Shown: positions 1 to 12,110 of the stretch, piece after piece
How positions within the stretch are numbered: the stretch's first letter is position 1
Layout of the letters: each line of letters opens with the position of its first letter
Assembly: GCA_930367215.1 (NCBI GenBank)
Contig: OV884058.1
Span: 166,948,478 to 167,012,477, forward strand
Origin: Pollenia angustigena
Lineage: Eukaryota > Arthropoda > Insecta > Diptera > Polleniidae
Length of the DNA: 64,000 bases
Direction: 5' to 3'
Program-made: the position numbers and the translations under genes
Notes under the pieces: model-generated
Seen by the model: the letters and a program-made list of their open reading frames with translations, nothing else
Told to the model about the DNA's origin: nothing
The model's database searches: none

Positions 1-1960
1 TATTTTTGTAAAAGGGTATTTAGCGTATTTTCGGATAACGTTTGCTCTATTATTATATGTCTATGAATTGTTGGAAAGACAATTTGAAATTGATATGAAG
101 ATTTTGCATTTTCTGTGATAAAAATTTGGTTTTTAAAGACATTTATAGGCGTTTCTACAGACGGTATTAAAATTTCAGACGAACTATCACTGCTGTGGAC
201 GGTCAATGAATTGATATTCGATATTAGTGGTTTGGAAAGAAAGTCTGCGACTATGTTTGTATTTCCTGGCTTGTTAATAAGCTCATGATTATATTCCCCT
301 AGTTGAGCCTTCCATCGTTTCGAAGGTGAGTGGCTGGTGATCTGTAAAAACTTCACCTTCTTTGACCCGTTTAGGAAACATTTGAGCGATTGTAGGGCCC
401 ACATTATCGCAAGCATTTCTTTTTCGTTTGCTGCGAAATTTTCCTCGGCTCTGCTTAAAGTTCTGGAAAGAAAGCGTATTGGTTTTCTTTCTTGCGAGAG
501 AACTGCTCCTAAAGCGTAGCCGGACGCATCGGTGGTCAGCTCAAAGGGCTTGTCGAAATCGGGATAGTGGAGCATTACATCGTCTGATGTCAGACACGTT
601 TTTAACTGATTAAATGCCCTGTTTGTTGTTCGGTAAAATTAAGTTGTGTCTTTTTTGACAAATTCTTGGGTATTCTTCCCAATTCTCCTCTTAACATTTC
701 CGTAAGAGGTTTGGCAATTTCAGCATACACTTTTATAAATCTACGATAATATCCCTTCATTCCTAGGAATGAACGTAATTCGTGAAGATTTTTAGGTTGG
801 GGGAAATTCATAATAGCATCTGTCTTTTTTGGCGAAGTTCTAATACCTTCTTGGCAAACTATAATACCAAGGAATTCGGTCTCCTCCTTGATAAATTCGC
901 ACTTATCGAACTGCACTTTCAGGCGAGCTTTCTCTAGTGTATTGAAAATTGCCTTTAAATTGTCAAAATGTTCTTCTTTTGTTTTGCCAAAAATAATTAT
1001 ATCGTCGATATAAATGTTACAACGGACACCGATGTGTTCCCTTAGCACATCATCTAAAGTGCGCTGAATGATTGCTGGGGCGTTTCTCAACCCGAATGGA
1101 AGACGAGTAAACTCGAACTTTCCATTTGCAATCGAGAAAGCAGTTTTTTAATATCGTCTTCATTAAGAGCGATTTGATGAAATCCGCTTTTGAGGTCAAT
1201 GGTTGAGAAATATTTATTAGATCCTAAGTTAGCTAAGATGGTAGTAATATCCGGAATTGGGTATTTGTCTGGTATGGTGTCTTCGTTTAGTTTCCGATAG
1301 TCTACAACCATACGGAATTTCCTCTCCCCTGAAGCATCTTGCTTCTTTGAAACAATCCACACTGGTGAATTGTAGGGGGATTTTGAAGGACGAATAATGC
1401 CATCTTTTAGTAGTTCTTCAATTTGTTTATCTATTTCTTTCTTAAGAGGCATTGGATCTGGATACGACTTTGAATAAATGGGTCTATCACTTTTTGTCCT
1501 GATCTCTGCTTTAACATTTGTTACATATGTTAGTTTTTTATCTGGTTCGGAAAACAGATTTGGATAGGATTTGAAAAGTTTCTTTAACTGCCTGTTATCT
1601 TCGGGACAAAGGTGATCTATTCTTTAAGTAGTATGCGTTATAGAATTTATTTGTAATTGATGAATGGGATATCTGTACTTATTCAAAAGTGTAAAATAAT
1701 TTTCTTTAGTGAAAATAATTGCATTTAAAAATTTTAATGTGTCGTTGCATATAATAGCGTCGAATGTTTGGAGATTTGGTAGGATGTGAAATCAATGTTT
1801 GCATGATGAGTAATCTTTACGGTTCCGCCGACTGAATTTGCGAAAAAGGGTTTATTAGGGATTGGATTTCTAATGTATTTTGGATTTATATAATTTTTAT
1901 TTGAACCTGTATCTAAGAGGAATTTTAATTCATTGCCGTTTTCATCATAAATTTAAAATA
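1..1960 (-). pseudogene. pol: gypsy-type Pol: protease, reverse transcriptase, RNase H (frameshifted)
   Basis: The protease active-site motif (LLDTGS) is readable on the minus strand near 1905-1925. Reverse transcriptase is in two overlapping frames: 1452-1087 holds the fingers/palm start (KFRMVVDYRKLNE and the STIDLKSGFHQI motif) and 1090-602 holds the catalytic YIDDIIIFG box and the FLGMKGYYRRFI thumb region. A frameshift lies near 1130-1150, where the IANGKFEF-type stretch changes frame. RNase H follows at about 600-200 with an LTTDASGYALGAVL motif, a TDHQP-like segment and a PGNTNIVADFLSKP end, again across frame changes. Integrase is not in the window. Non-functional as read. Confidence 0.85.
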
Positions 1961-2218
1961 CGGCAACGAGGAATTTAATCTAAAAAATTGATATTGTCAT
2001 TTAGAATTCACCTGTCTAGGTATAAAAAACCCTTTGGACCTTATTTGGCTGGTGCGTATTTTGCGAGGGTGGCCGCTTGTTGGCCTGGTTATAATTATAG
2101 TCGCCACCGGGGTATGATTTGTTGAGGGGTAATTGTAAGGTTGGACGAACGAAGTTCGGATTTGTTTGGTACCTTGGTCGATTCTGGCATTCTATTTGCC
2201 TTGTTTAGATGGTCCTTG

Positions 2219-3124
2219 TCAATTTCCTTGTGGTAGATTATTAAAATGGTTTGCTACAACTCTATTTTGTCCATATGAAAACGGATGGGTCGTTCTAGGA
2301 ACCTGAACATGTGAGTGATTTGTCAGCTCGGTATAAAAGTGTGGCTTAGTTTGGTATGATCGCTGTTGGTTAACATGTTTTACGTTCTGTTGCACCCAAC
2401 CCATACTATTGGCATGATTTGCTCTATAATTCATGTTATTTAATTTGAGACACAGCTGTAAAGCTTGAGATAGACTGGTTGGCTCCCTGACACTTAGAAG
2501 GCTTGGTAAATTCCCATTTAATCCCCGAATAAATCTATCCTGGGCTTTTTCTCTGTATGCCCCAGTCATCGCACTTAATGATTCCTCCCCTAACTCGAGA
2601 CAATCTATTTTGTCCAATATTAGGGAAAGGTATTGGTATACCTGCTGGTAGAAACCCTCAATCGTGTTTCCACGCTGAGCAAGGGTTGTCATCTGGTACT
2701 CGAGGGTACTGACATCCCTTTTGTCCCCATAGTGCAACATGAGGCACTTCCTAATCTTACTCCAATTCAATGGAGTTCGATATGACTCGAGCGCTACATC
2801 TGTGTTTTTATTTTGCCCGTACATCACAAGAATTCTGTCTACTGATTTTCTCCACGAACTAAATTCCCCGGACCTACCGGAACACTCCCTAAGGCTCTTA
2901 ACGACATCGGGCACTCGCTCTGACGAGTCGATATCCCTACTAAAATCTTCTATCGGTTCTACATCATCCTCTGTTTTCGGATGCAAAATAGAAGAAACTG
3001 TTTCCGCTATTAAATTAGCAAGTTCCTTTTTTTGATTGTTAGTGAATGAGGATGGAGTGTTAGCATTTGATGTACTGATATTTAGCCTTGACAAAGTCGC
3101 AGCTATCTGATCTTCCTGGTTCAT
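2219..3124 (-). CDS. gag: gypsy-type Gag, open reading frame of 301 residues
   Basis: The frame is open for 301 codons from an ATG at 3124. It resembles gypsy-group Gag capsid: a Q/N-rich N-terminus, a helical middle, and a segment near residues 190-235 (FIRGLNGNLPSLLSVREP followed by an ALQLCLKL stretch) that matches the conserved C-terminal capsid region of insect gypsy Gags. Gag would package the element RNA into cytoplasmic particles. It is the only intact frame of this copy; sequence just downstream (about 2218-1980) has stops and reads as the decayed Gag C-terminus. Family assignment is confident, clade assignment is not. Confidence 0.8.
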   Translation of the reverse strand: MNQEDQIAATLSRLNISTSNANTPSSFTNNQKKELANLIAETVSSILHPKTEDDVEPIEDFSRDIDSSERVPDVVKSLRECSGRSGEFSSWRKSVDRILVMYGQNKNTDVALESYRTPLNWSKIRKCLMLHYGDKRDVSTLEYQMTTLAQRGNTIEGFYQQVYQYLSLILDKIDCLELGEESLSAMTGAYREKAQDRFIRGLNGNLPSLLSVREPTSLSQALQLCLKLNNMNYRANHANSMGWVQQNVKHVNQQRSYQTKPHFYTELTNHSHVQVPRTTHPFSYGQNRVVANHFNNLPQGN

Positions 3125-3955
3125 TTTTATGAATAAAAATTTTACTCTTTCAAATATTAATTGAATTTATTAAGGTAGATATTGCCTTTTTAGATATTCT
3201 AGTATTTTAATTTAATTAATAACAAAATGAAAATTTAATATAATTCTTAATATTTATCTTACATTATAAAGATCATCTTTCTTCTGGTGGTTTTCTCGTT
3301 TCCCTGATGAGTCACTTGTTCCCTTCTTGGTTGTTTACTTCCTTCACAGTTCTATAGATTTAATCTTTGGCTTAGGTTTTATTGGTGTAGGTTCCTTTTG
3401 TTAACTTCACTTTGTTTAATTTATGTTTAATATCAGTATCTTCAATTTATTTACTTTAAGTTTATTAGTCACGATTATTTTTGCTGATTCTAAGTTTATT
3501 AAAAAGAATTTTTAAATTTTCTTTCATTTATTTGAGTTCTTAGTTTATGTGTCACTATTGTTTGTTAATAGATAATTATAATTTTTTTTTGCTTAGGTTC
3601 TTTTATTAATTTATTTTAAGTTTATTTGTCATTATTCTTGATAAGTCTGAATTTTTATACCCTTCACCGAAGGTAAGAGGGTATATATATCTTTGTCATT
3701 CCGTTTGTATGTTCCACAATATTGATCCTACACCCTATAAAGTATATATATTCTGGGTCCTTATGAAAAGCGAAGTTCAAATCCGGTTGTCCGTCTGTCC
3801 GTGTGTATGTTGAAATGGGTTTTCCGAAAACCCCGGAAATGATGTGGACTAGGTTGATGTATATTTATGTCACATATACTCCGTTTAAGTTTGCTATTGA
3901 AATTCAGCCAGATCGGTCCAAAAATGACGGAGATATGAGCAAAAAACCACGACTA

Positions 3956-4902
3956 CCCAGCAAAAACTTACATTGCAAAGTAATGAGTTAAAAAGCTAAT
4001 ATAACGACTCTTCACTACTTATACGTTGGCATTTTAACTCATTATTTTAACACGGTGATGTCATTGGAGGCAAGTACTTACCACTCTCGCTTACAAATAG
4101 GGAGTTAATTAAGTCATTACCACATTCGCTTACAAATAGGGACTTAAATAAGTTATTACTCCGATGTCACCAAAATTACAACTAACATGTCATGACTTTA
4201 AAAAAAATTTTTTTTTATTATTTTTTTTTAACTATTTATTATTTTTTCTATTTTTTCTTATTTTATTTTACTTTACTTTATTTTTTTTCTATTTTTTCTT
4301 ATTTTATTTTACTTTGTTTTATTTTTTTTTCTGTCTCTGGCGGGATTCGATCCCGCGACCTCGATGCTGATAGACTAGCTCACTACCAGCTAGTCTACCG
4401 GGGCAATGTAGTTTTTGTATAAAAAAACGATGTTTTTTACTCAATTAAGAGCGTAAATATGAGATTAAATTATTGGAGTCAACTACTTACCACCCTCGCT
4501 TACAAATAGGGAGTTAAATAAGTCATTACCACATTCGCTTACAAATAGGGACTTAAATAACTTATTACTCCGATGTCACTAAAATTACAACTAACATGAC
4601 ATGACTATAAAATTTCAGTACAGCATAATTTTTCATATTCAAATTTATTACAAATTGTTTTTTTATTTATAATAAAAAAAAAACAAATTGTAAGAACAAA
4701 TATTTTCAATCAATTTGTATTAGATTTGAAAAAACTTCAACCGTAGATGCATTTTATTATGAATGAATTATAAATATACACAAGATATCAGATTATATGT
4801 CAGCCATTACCAAACTACTTCTATGTAATGCAGATGTTATGAAGTAGTCATTGAAAAGTAAGTTGTCCAGTAATGGCAAGTCATTACCAAGTTTTTGCTG
4901 GG
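3956..4902. mobile_element. TIR DNA element with CCCAGCAAAAACTT ends and TA duplication
   Basis: Perfect 14-bp terminal inverted repeats CCCAGCAAAAACTT are flanked by TA on both sides. The DINE-1-like copy at 26058-26618 lacks the insertion at the homologous position (CACGACTACC), so it is an empty-site witness and supports a 2-bp TA target duplication, as in the Tc1/mariner superfamily. No transposase is present. Internally there are two copies of a segment with CGCTTACAAATAGGG and a tRNA-like module. A 5'-truncated relative ends at 47334 with the same terminus. Confidence 0.8.
4332..4405 (-). repeat. tRNA-like module with A-rich tail (copy 1)
   Basis: The minus strand gives 74 nt that mimic a tRNA: TGCCCCGG start, a D-arm-like hairpin GACTAGC/GCTAGTC around TGGTAGT, and a T-arm with GGATCGAATCCC that fits the Pol III B box. 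A-rich sequence follows (complement of 4200-4331). The acceptor stem is imperfect and no credible anticodon arm is seen, so it is not a functional tRNA gene. It may be a tRNA-derived SINE head captured by the TIR element. The copy at 47044-47117 differs at only about five positions. Confidence 0.65.
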
Positions 4903-5671
4903 TACCTCTAAATTTTTCCAAAAATCCCTTGTTGTTGTTGTATTTTTTTTATTTCTGTATATCTTGAGAACGGCAAGAGCCAAAGTTTCCAAATTAGGTA
5001 CACACATTTAGGTTGCCAATACACACCATCCTATGGGCGGGATTGAAGAAGTGGGCGCGGTACCTCCCGTACAAAAAAATTTAAAAATTTTATAAAAACC
5101 TAAATTTAAGGGCTGCCATATGTCCTATGGATATATCAAAATATCGGAAATTTTTAGTAGAACATATTTTATAAAAAACTCGGGAAAATCGGTTCAGATA
5201 CAAAAAAGTTATGACCAAAATTAAATTTTTTTTTAAATACTCATTTCGGGAATAGATCTCCCCGAGTCCAAGCTTTAAAACTAAAGTAAATGGTAAATTT
5301 CTTCTTCAACACGTCGGTATATAAATCTGCCAAATCGGTTAAAAATTGGCTGAGTTATAACCGAAATACTGAATTCACAAAAATTACTCTTTTTATAATT
5401 AACTTTCTTAAAATATATATTTACAAGTATATAAATGTTTATAATTAAATATAACTTAAGTAAATGGTAAAATTCTTCCTTAACACGTCGGTATATAAAA
5501 CTATCAAATCGGTTAGACAATGGGTAATTTATGAGCAAAATACTCCAAAAATGGGCTAAAAAACATCAAAATTTTTATAAAAACCTAAATTTTAGGGCTG
5601 CCATATGTCCTATGTATATGACTTATATACCAAAATGTCGGAAATTTGTATGAGTTATAACCGAAATACTG

Positions 5672-5902
5672 GGGTCTAATCACCGCATACGATATCGAGC
5701 AAAATTCATCGAAATTATTTATTTTGGTATCTTGAAACTCGATATCGAATGAAATGTATTGAATTTGAAATAATAGCATTCGACATCGAGTAACTCGACA
5801 TTACATTTATCGAGTTTTCATTCGATACGCCAGTGTCTATCGTATGCAAAAAAATTCAAAAGTTTATTCGATAGGATAGTATCGAATGCAGTGATTAGAC
5901 CC
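5672..5902. mobile_element. PIF/Harbinger-like MITE, CTG target duplication
   Basis: The inverted ends GGGTCTAATCAC are flanked by CTG on both sides (5669-5671 and 5903-5905). The uninterrupted sister segment of the same host repeat (around 5365-5378) reads ATACTGAATTC, which is the predicted empty site and confirms a 3-bp duplication. Three-base CWG duplications are known for some PIF/Harbinger transposons. The element is 231 bp, rich in ATCGA/TCGAT motifs, and non-coding. Confidence 0.8.
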
Positions 5903-6924
5903 CTGAATTCCCGAAAATTACTCTTTTTATACCCTTCACCGAAGGTAAAAAGGTATATACAATATTGATCCTACACCCTATAAAGTATATATATTCTGGG
6001 CCCTTATGAAAAGCGAAGTTCAAAACCGGTTGTCTCTTATTTAAAAAAAAAAAAATATTTACCAGTTTTATTTAGTTTTTGTCTAGTTGCTCTGTATTCT
6101 GCTCGCACAATGGTGAAGGGTATATAAGATTCGGCACAGCCGAATATAGCACTCTTACTTGTTTTTAATAAATCTTACTTTAAGTTCCTTTGATTTATTT
6201 TCAGTTTGTATTTTATTTATTTTAAATTATTCGTCACTTTATATTAGGAAATTATTTCGTATTTTAGGTTTATTTATTTTTAAAAAAATTTCCACTTTGA
6301 TTTTTGCTAAATTTATTCATATTTTCCTCTTAAGTTTTTATTAATTTCAGTTTATTTACTTTATGTTCATATTCTAATTTCGTAATTTCAGCTTATTTAA
6401 TTTTTTTCCACCTTTATTCCGCTAATTCTAAGTTAGTTATACTTTCCCACTTAAGCTATTTTATTAATTTCATATTTTATTTTCGTATTTAAAATTCTTT
6501 TAACTTTATTTCTGGAAATTTTTAGTTTATTATTATTTTTCACTTAAATTTATATTTCTCAATTGTTACGATTTTCTTTGTTTAATTTAATTTTTTGAGA
6601 TTAGTTTTTTAACTTGTTTAAAGTTCTTTTCAATGTTTCGCTAATTACACTTTTGTTCACTAAATTAAGTTTTCTTAGTCTACTGTACCGTATTACCGGG
6701 CTTTTCAACCTGCGACTTTACGGTCACTCCCTTTTGTCCTTGTGGACTACTAAGGCGCTTGAGAAGGCTTGACTTTGTTTTTTGCTAATTTTAAGTTTTA
6801 CTTTTTCACTTATAAAGCGCTGCTTAGTAGGCTCTGCTCCCGTTTGCTTTTGCTACTAAGGCACCGATTCCTAAGACTTATGTTCAAAAGATTTTTTATA
6901 TTTTAAGGACACTTTGTATTTCAG

Positions 6925-6943
6925 GGTCCCTGCTCGGGCGCCA
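6925..6943 (-). other. tRNA-Lys-type primer-binding site of the gypsy element
   Basis: The minus strand reads TGGCGCCCGAGCAGGGACC directly after an AT-rich ending (TTTAATAAT). This is the form of a primer-binding site complementary to a tRNA-Lys 3' end, just downstream of a 5' LTR. It fixes the orientation of the element and places the 5' LTR to the right of 6943. Confidence 0.75.
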
Positions 6944-7169
6944 ATTATTAAAGCTAATGTTTATTTTTATTATATTAATATTTCTTTATTTAAAAATTAA
7001 ATTTTAAGCTTGCTGGGCTTTGCCCATAACTTTACTTATTATTACGAGTGCTGGAACAGACCTAAAAATAATATAAAAAATTACAATATTTTATCTAAAG
7101 CATAAAACCCTTGCATTGCTGATGCGACACATTTTGGTTGCGCGTGTAGCTTGAAACCTTATTTTTTTT

Positions 7170-7690
7170 TTTTAATATTTTTATTTAGGCTTAAGTTCAT
7201 GAAATTTAATTTTTATTAAATTATTTTTATGAAGAAAGGAATTTTACAACATGAAAATCAATTAAAATTGTTATTGATAATCCTTCATTCTTGACGTGGC
7301 TCGGGCTCGAACCCTGGCCGGCAGGTTACCATGACATGGATTTGCCGTCTTACACTCGCAGCCATCGACGACTGCTGACGTCACTAGTCAAACATCAATC
7401 CTTAAACCAAATTGTATTTTAACATTTGGTAGATCGAAATTTGCTTTCCTGAATGATTATCCATTTTAATTGACTTTACATCTTTTTTCCTTTACTTCTG
7501 TTTTTTCGTACTTTCGTCAAGAATTTTTCTTGAAGTCTAAGTACATTTTTTTTGTTTTTTTCACTTTGTCTTTCTCTTTTCTGTTGACCTTTTTCAGCAC
7601 AACTTGAAGGACAAATGTACACATAGAGCTCGTGCCTTAGCTTTAACAATAATTAGTATTGTGGTTATTTTGTTGAACTATTTATGGTTT
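7170..7690 (+). repeat. tRNA-like interspersed repeat family T, copy 1
   Basis: It begins around TTAGGCTTAAGTTCATGAAA, continues through GAAGAAAGGAATTTTACAAC, then a tRNA-T-arm-like GGGCTCGAACCC (complement of a B box), and ends near GCTTTAACAATAATTAGTATT. Other copies lie at 7700-7812 (left part only), 22086-22256, 37950-38476 and 51236-51360 (minus strand, left part only). The repeated 5' part and the tRNA-like middle suggest a SINE-like or MITE-like family. No coding capacity. Confidence 0.65.
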
Positions 7691-7699
7691 TTAATCCAA

Positions 7700-7812
7700 A
7701 TTTTTTAATATTTTTAATTAGGCTTAAGTTCATGAAATTTAATTTTTATTAAATTATTTTTATGAAGAAAGGAATTTTACAACATGAAAATCAATTAAAA
7801 TTGTTATTGATA
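7700..7812 (+). repeat. Family T repeat, truncated copy 2
   Basis: It repeats almost exactly the first 110 bp of the copy beginning at 7170 (GCTTAAGTTCATGAAATTTA through GTTATTGATA) and stops before the tRNA-like middle. The two copies form a partial tandem in the same orientation. Confidence 0.7.
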
Positions 7813-7819
7813 TGTGCCA

Positions 7820-9670
7820 CTGAATTAACAAAACTATGAATTAATCGCTGTTTTATAATGTTACAAATTGATATTTTTGAGATCAAATATTTTAATAAAA
7901 ATACCGTAAAATTATTGAATAAAACAGCATATACCATACAAAATAAAATAGTGTTTCAGATACATCATACGAACTCCTTAAAAAATAAAATAGCCTATAT
8001 AGAGGACTTGCACTTTGAATGACATAATTATGGTCTTAAAGGATGCGTAGAATAAAAATAATTGGTCAATTTAAAGACAAGAAACGGTATTATGTATTCG
8101 TGGAAAAATCCAATATAAAGAATTTTTATTTACCGCGATATTGAGGTTTTACTAGACATCTGATTTGACAAAAACTTTAAACACGATTTTCTCAAAACCT
8201 CAAAAAAATTATATTAACATTTTTGTTTCACTTAATACTTATACTTTCGTTGATGGTACGTCTTTGTTTTTTTAATATTACAAATTAAAGTAACGTAACA
8301 CACACAACTAAAAAAATAATATTTTTTCCTCAAAAATATATGGGTAATTCGAAAGTGTTGAACGTGACAGTCGTACGCATCAAAAATACAATAACATTTT
8401 AAGCAAAAAATATTTTAACGTTTTCTTAACCCTTAAATTATAGCACTAAGAAAGCACTGTTATCTATGCTAAAGTTTATGGAGGGCGCGATTCTAGCTCG
8501 AAAATAATGGCAAAAGAAGTAGCGGATCGAACGTGAAAAAAACAGAAGTAGTTTTTTTTGCCATGTATAAAACAGCGTAATTCAGCGAAACCTGGCACAA
8601 TTTTTGAGTCAAACTACTTTCAGAATTTTACGTAGTAATGTTACATTAAAATGTCTCGGTTTGATTCCAAAATCTTCTGTATTTTCTTTTTTTTAAGCCA
8701 AAATCTGGGTCGATACGTGAAATTTCGAACATGAAATTTTTTCCGTAATAATTTAACTGAATAATGATCAAAATAAAATAAAAATTTATCGTTAATCCGA
8801 ATTTGAATTTGAACTCTTCCTTAGATTACACCCCATGTAAGAAAAATTTTTTGGAATAATTTTTATCAAATATCATTTCTTTTAAGAGAGACAAATATTA
8901 AAGAAAACATACAATAAAACATTCTCACATATAAGAAATTACGTTTGCACAACTTTGCAGTCTGATTGTTCATCTAAGTGAACAAATTTATGAGTAAATT
9001 TATAAAATTAGTAAAATCTAAATATTTCTCTATAACAATATCGTAAAATAATCAGCTTTTAATAACTTTTAAATTTTCGGTCACGGTGGACCTTTTGACG
9101 GAAATGCCCATATCGGTTATCACATTTTTAGCTGAAATATTTTTAAAATTGCTTTTAAATCTCAAATAATTACCATTTTACAAAGTTCTTTGCTTCGCAT
9201 GTAAACTAATGAAATGCGAAGTTACACTATTCTGCATTAATTATGACGATATGTGCAGTTCTTTTAATTCTTTTTTCAATAATTTTTGCCTACAAAAATC
9301 GAACAGACACTTTGGCTAGTTGCCTTTACCAAAAATATTTTACACAAACAAAAAACACAGACAGGCATTTCGTGCTGTGGTCATGCAAACTGTCGAGCAA
9401 CAACAACATTACTAGTGAGCGTTACAAAAACTTTTTTTCCTCACCAACAATTGGCGAAATATTAATAATTAATTTATGACTGTGAAAAAAGTTACATATT
9501 TTAAATTTTTCGTTTATGAAAAAATTCATGAATGGTTAATTATGAGCGATCACATATGAATTTTTCTGAACTCTGATTTTAACCCTCTAAAGTGCCGTTT
9601 TAGTATTCTTTTGTGTGGAAGTTAAAAAAAGAACAAAAATTACCCCTAATAATGAGTGTGAGAGGGTTAA
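7820..9670. other. AT-rich intergenic stretch with no recognisable gene
   Basis: No long reading frame, inverted-repeat pair or family resemblance was seen here. The only frame over 70 codons (9243-9479) has no recognisable motif and is probably chance. This may be old decayed repeat DNA, including remains of the gypsy LTR. Confidence 0.4.
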
Positions 9671-9675
9671 TATAT

Positions 9676-10083
9676 TGTTACGTTTTTCCTTTAATAAACG
9701 CGTTTCGATTTACTCCCTTTATAATAAACCGTTGAGTTCTTTTAATTGCAAATAAAAATAAATACAAACACTTATTCAACTTTACAAACTTTATTAGAAT
9801 TATTTTGTTCACAATTGTTAGTTACGAACAGAACCGTTTCACAAAACAAACTAAACTAATTATACATGAATCACCCCTTTTTATATTTCATAATTTATAA
9901 TAATAACTATTTATTATGTTCCATAACCATTTCTAGAAATGACTGGGAAATTTATATAGGAATTATTTTAAAATAACAGTTGTGTTGAAAATTATACATG
10001 ACAATTTTAAGTAACATACAACTCTAACTTACAAGATAACTTATAACTATAAATAATTCTTAGATAATTTAACTTTCGTAACA
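9676..10083 (-). mobile_element. Solo LTR with 4-bp ATAT duplication
   Basis: The inverted termini TGTTACG/CGTAACA bound 408 bp, and ATAT flanks both ends (9672-9675 and 10084-10087). Read on the minus strand it has LTR anatomy: a TATAAAAAGGGG core promoter (about 9874-9885 on plus) followed about 80 nt later by an AATAAA signal (plus 9790-9795). TG...CA ends with a 4-bp duplication are typical of Ty3/gypsy LTRs. No internal coding sequence adjoins, so it is a solo LTR left by LTR-LTR recombination. Confidence 0.85.
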
Positions 10084-11289
10084 ATATTCTATGAAAAGAA
10101 TCGCCATACAATTCTACTGAAGACATCTGAAATAGTCTTTTAGCTCAGAAGTACATCTAGTATATTTTTTTGACTTATATCAAACGCCTTTTCAAAAAAT
10201 TCAAAAACTTTAGGGGCCGATATTTCTGAAACCCGAGCTAACTTTTCAAAACCCTTTTGCAGATATGCTCTACCAATAGTCCATTTTCATTTCGCGTTGC
10301 AAGTGTTATAGTTTGTTTGCAGCGGCAACAGGAATCTGGTGTACCAAGGTCTTTGGTAGGAGTGGATTAAAATCTATGCATAAAAGAAGAAGGCACAAAA
10401 CTTCAGTTACTAAAGAAAGAAAAGGACAGGAAATGGAAAATACAACAATCGCATTACTAAATTTAAGCTTATCATCAAATTCATCATCCATGATTTCCGC
10501 TGAAAATCATCTTGATAAAAGCCCACATTTTTTTTTAACAAAAGTTGTTAACTCTCCAAAACTTAAAGTTACCCGCGTATATGTCAATTTAGTATGTGCT
10601 CTAGAAGCAGTTGGGCATAATATAAACGAATACATAATAAATAAGTAGTCCATGCAAAGAATAAGAACACAGGTAAGAAAAAAAGTGCAAAAAATATTAA
10701 AGCCTATTTTACAAATAATATTCCTAAAATGGTCCCTGTTCATTAGGATGATAACCCAGCAAAAAATTTTGAAAAAGGTAATCGCGTTTAGAATTAATCG
10801 TTTTAGACGCAATGACTTCTAAACTGGATTACCACATGAGACTAAAATAATAAGTTCCTAACTCTTCAACTTTTTTTAAATTTTTAAAGAAGTAAGTAGT
10901 GAATTTTTTGAACAAAATAATAACGTAGAAAATACAGAATTTCGTATACATTCCTTTAAACAATTACAGTAATTTTGACTTAGCTGCACAATCTCCTTTG
11001 CACGATTTTTTGTGCAGATAAATCAAATGCTGTTATCTTTAATGGACGATAAATGATATTTTCAACATTGTACCTAATTCAATAAAAAATTTAACTTTTT
11101 AGACCCTAATTGGGTCCTTCCACATTCTTCCGCAAATGTGGAAGGACCAAAAATTGTACCAAATGCTGCCATAAAATATTCACGTTTAATATCTGAAATT
11201 TATTGCCAAAAAGTCTGCAAATTAATTAATTTTTCTTGAATTATAATTGGCTATTTAAGTTATGTGTTAACATCGTCCTCAATTGCGTT
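10084..11289. other. Intergenic stretch; one unexplained 111-codon frame
   Basis: A plus-strand frame at 10313-10648 codes for 111 residues with a basic N-terminal patch (KRRRHKTSVTKERKGQ). It has no domain I recognise, no clear splice or promoter context and no second copy in the window. It may be a gene fragment, a transposon remnant or chance. The rest is AT-rich with no identified feature. Confidence 0.3.
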
Positions 11290-12006
11290 TAGGGTTGCCA
11301 TACGTACTGTTTTAAGCAGTACATGTACTGATTTTTTGCAATTGTACTGTTTTATGCACAACTCCTAAAACAATACGCAAATGTACTGTTTTTTACATTT
11401 TGTACAGTTTTTTGTACTGTTTTTTTTGCTCAGTCTATATTTAACAGTACTGGCTTACAAAAATTATGTTGTGTTAAAAAAAAGTTCTAAAATAATAAGA
11501 GTTTTTACGCTGTGGTCATTGTTTTCTCATAAATACACAGTAGAAAACTTAATTATAATGGGTGGCTCGTAGCAGTGGTATATTTTCATGTTGTTATGAT
11601 TTTATGGCTACCTCTTCCAATAGTCTTTCCCTTTCCACCCCTGAGAAAGACAAAAATAAAATCTAATTTTTTTCAAGTACTAAAAAAATACTTATTCCAA
11701 CACAATTATCGTTAATTTTTAGAACTTTTTTAATTTTCGTGAATGTTCTGGAAATCGAAATCACGTCAAATTGAAAACAAACAAATTTGGAAAATTATCC
11801 GTGTTAAAAATTTATAAAAATACGTAATACCTTTGAGGACCAATTTTCTTTACCTAAACTACTGAAATAAGAAAAAGATAAGTTAATTTTTACAAAAATT
11901 TTACTGAAAATATTCATCGTTTTCAATTGCACTTGATTTTAAATATTTTCAGAGTTTGTGAAATTAAAATAAACCAAACTATTTTTTTTTTGGATTTTAT
12001 AAATTA

Positions 12007-12110
12007 ATGGCCAATTTCACCAAGTTCAGGTTTAATTTACTTTCATTATAAAAGTCAAAAAACCTTTTGTTTTAGTTATAGTTAATTATAGCTGAACTTG
12101 GTTAAATTAG
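12007..12110. mobile_element. Short palindromic MITE (family P), copy 1
   Basis: Ends GGCCAATTTCACCAAGTTCA and GGCTAATTTAACCAAGTTCA (inverted) enclose about 60 bp, and the inner arm reads AGTTAATTATAGCTGAACTT. Related copies are at 12842-13136 and 62948-63030. Confidence 0.65.

Larger units (their letters stand above)
3656..6161 (+). mobile_element. DINE-1-like (Helentron-associated) element, composite copy
   Basis: The left end is TATACCCTTCACCGAAGG, soon followed by a CCTATAAAGTATATATATTC block and a CCGTCTGTCCG tract, as in fly DINE-1/INE-1 elements. The right end carries the 3' hairpin ATTCGGCACAGCCGAAT followed by ATAGCACTCTTACTTG, also the DINE-1 layout. A second left end begins at 5928, so a short 234-bp copy (5928-6161) appears to follow or replace the 3' end of the longer one. 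Internal segments are duplicated (5286-5398 and 5461-5545; 5070-5130 and 5565-5640). A TIR element (3956-4902) and a Harbinger-like MITE (5672-5902) are nested inside. Confidence 0.8.
1..6943 (-). mobile_element. Ty3/gypsy LTR retrotransposon, 5' two-thirds, decayed
   Basis: On the minus strand the order is primer-binding site (6925-6943), leader, gag (3124-2219), protease remnant (about 1960-1700), reverse transcriptase (1452-602) and RNase H (about 600-200). Integrase and the 3' LTR would lie left of the window. This is the normal Ty3/gypsy order. The distance from primer site to gag is 3.8 kb because the leader is interrupted by a DINE-1-like element (3656-6161). Several frameshifts in pol make the copy non-functional. 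No envelope region is in view, so an errantivirus-like gypsy element and an env-less one cannot be told apart. The outer LTR boundary right of 6943 could not be located; tRNA-like repeats from about 7170 may interrupt it. Confidence 0.85.

Noticed and set aside
3803..3991. Frame of 62 codons resembling the one at 26465-26115 (MGFPKTPEMM / MDFPKTPYMM)
   Set aside because: The similarity comes from both lying in the same part of DINE-1-like elements; the repeat is non-coding and other copies break the frame.
4332..4405. Functional tRNA gene
   Set aside because: The acceptor stem is mismatched in this copy, no proper anticodon arm forms, and the sequence is repeated inside a transposon.
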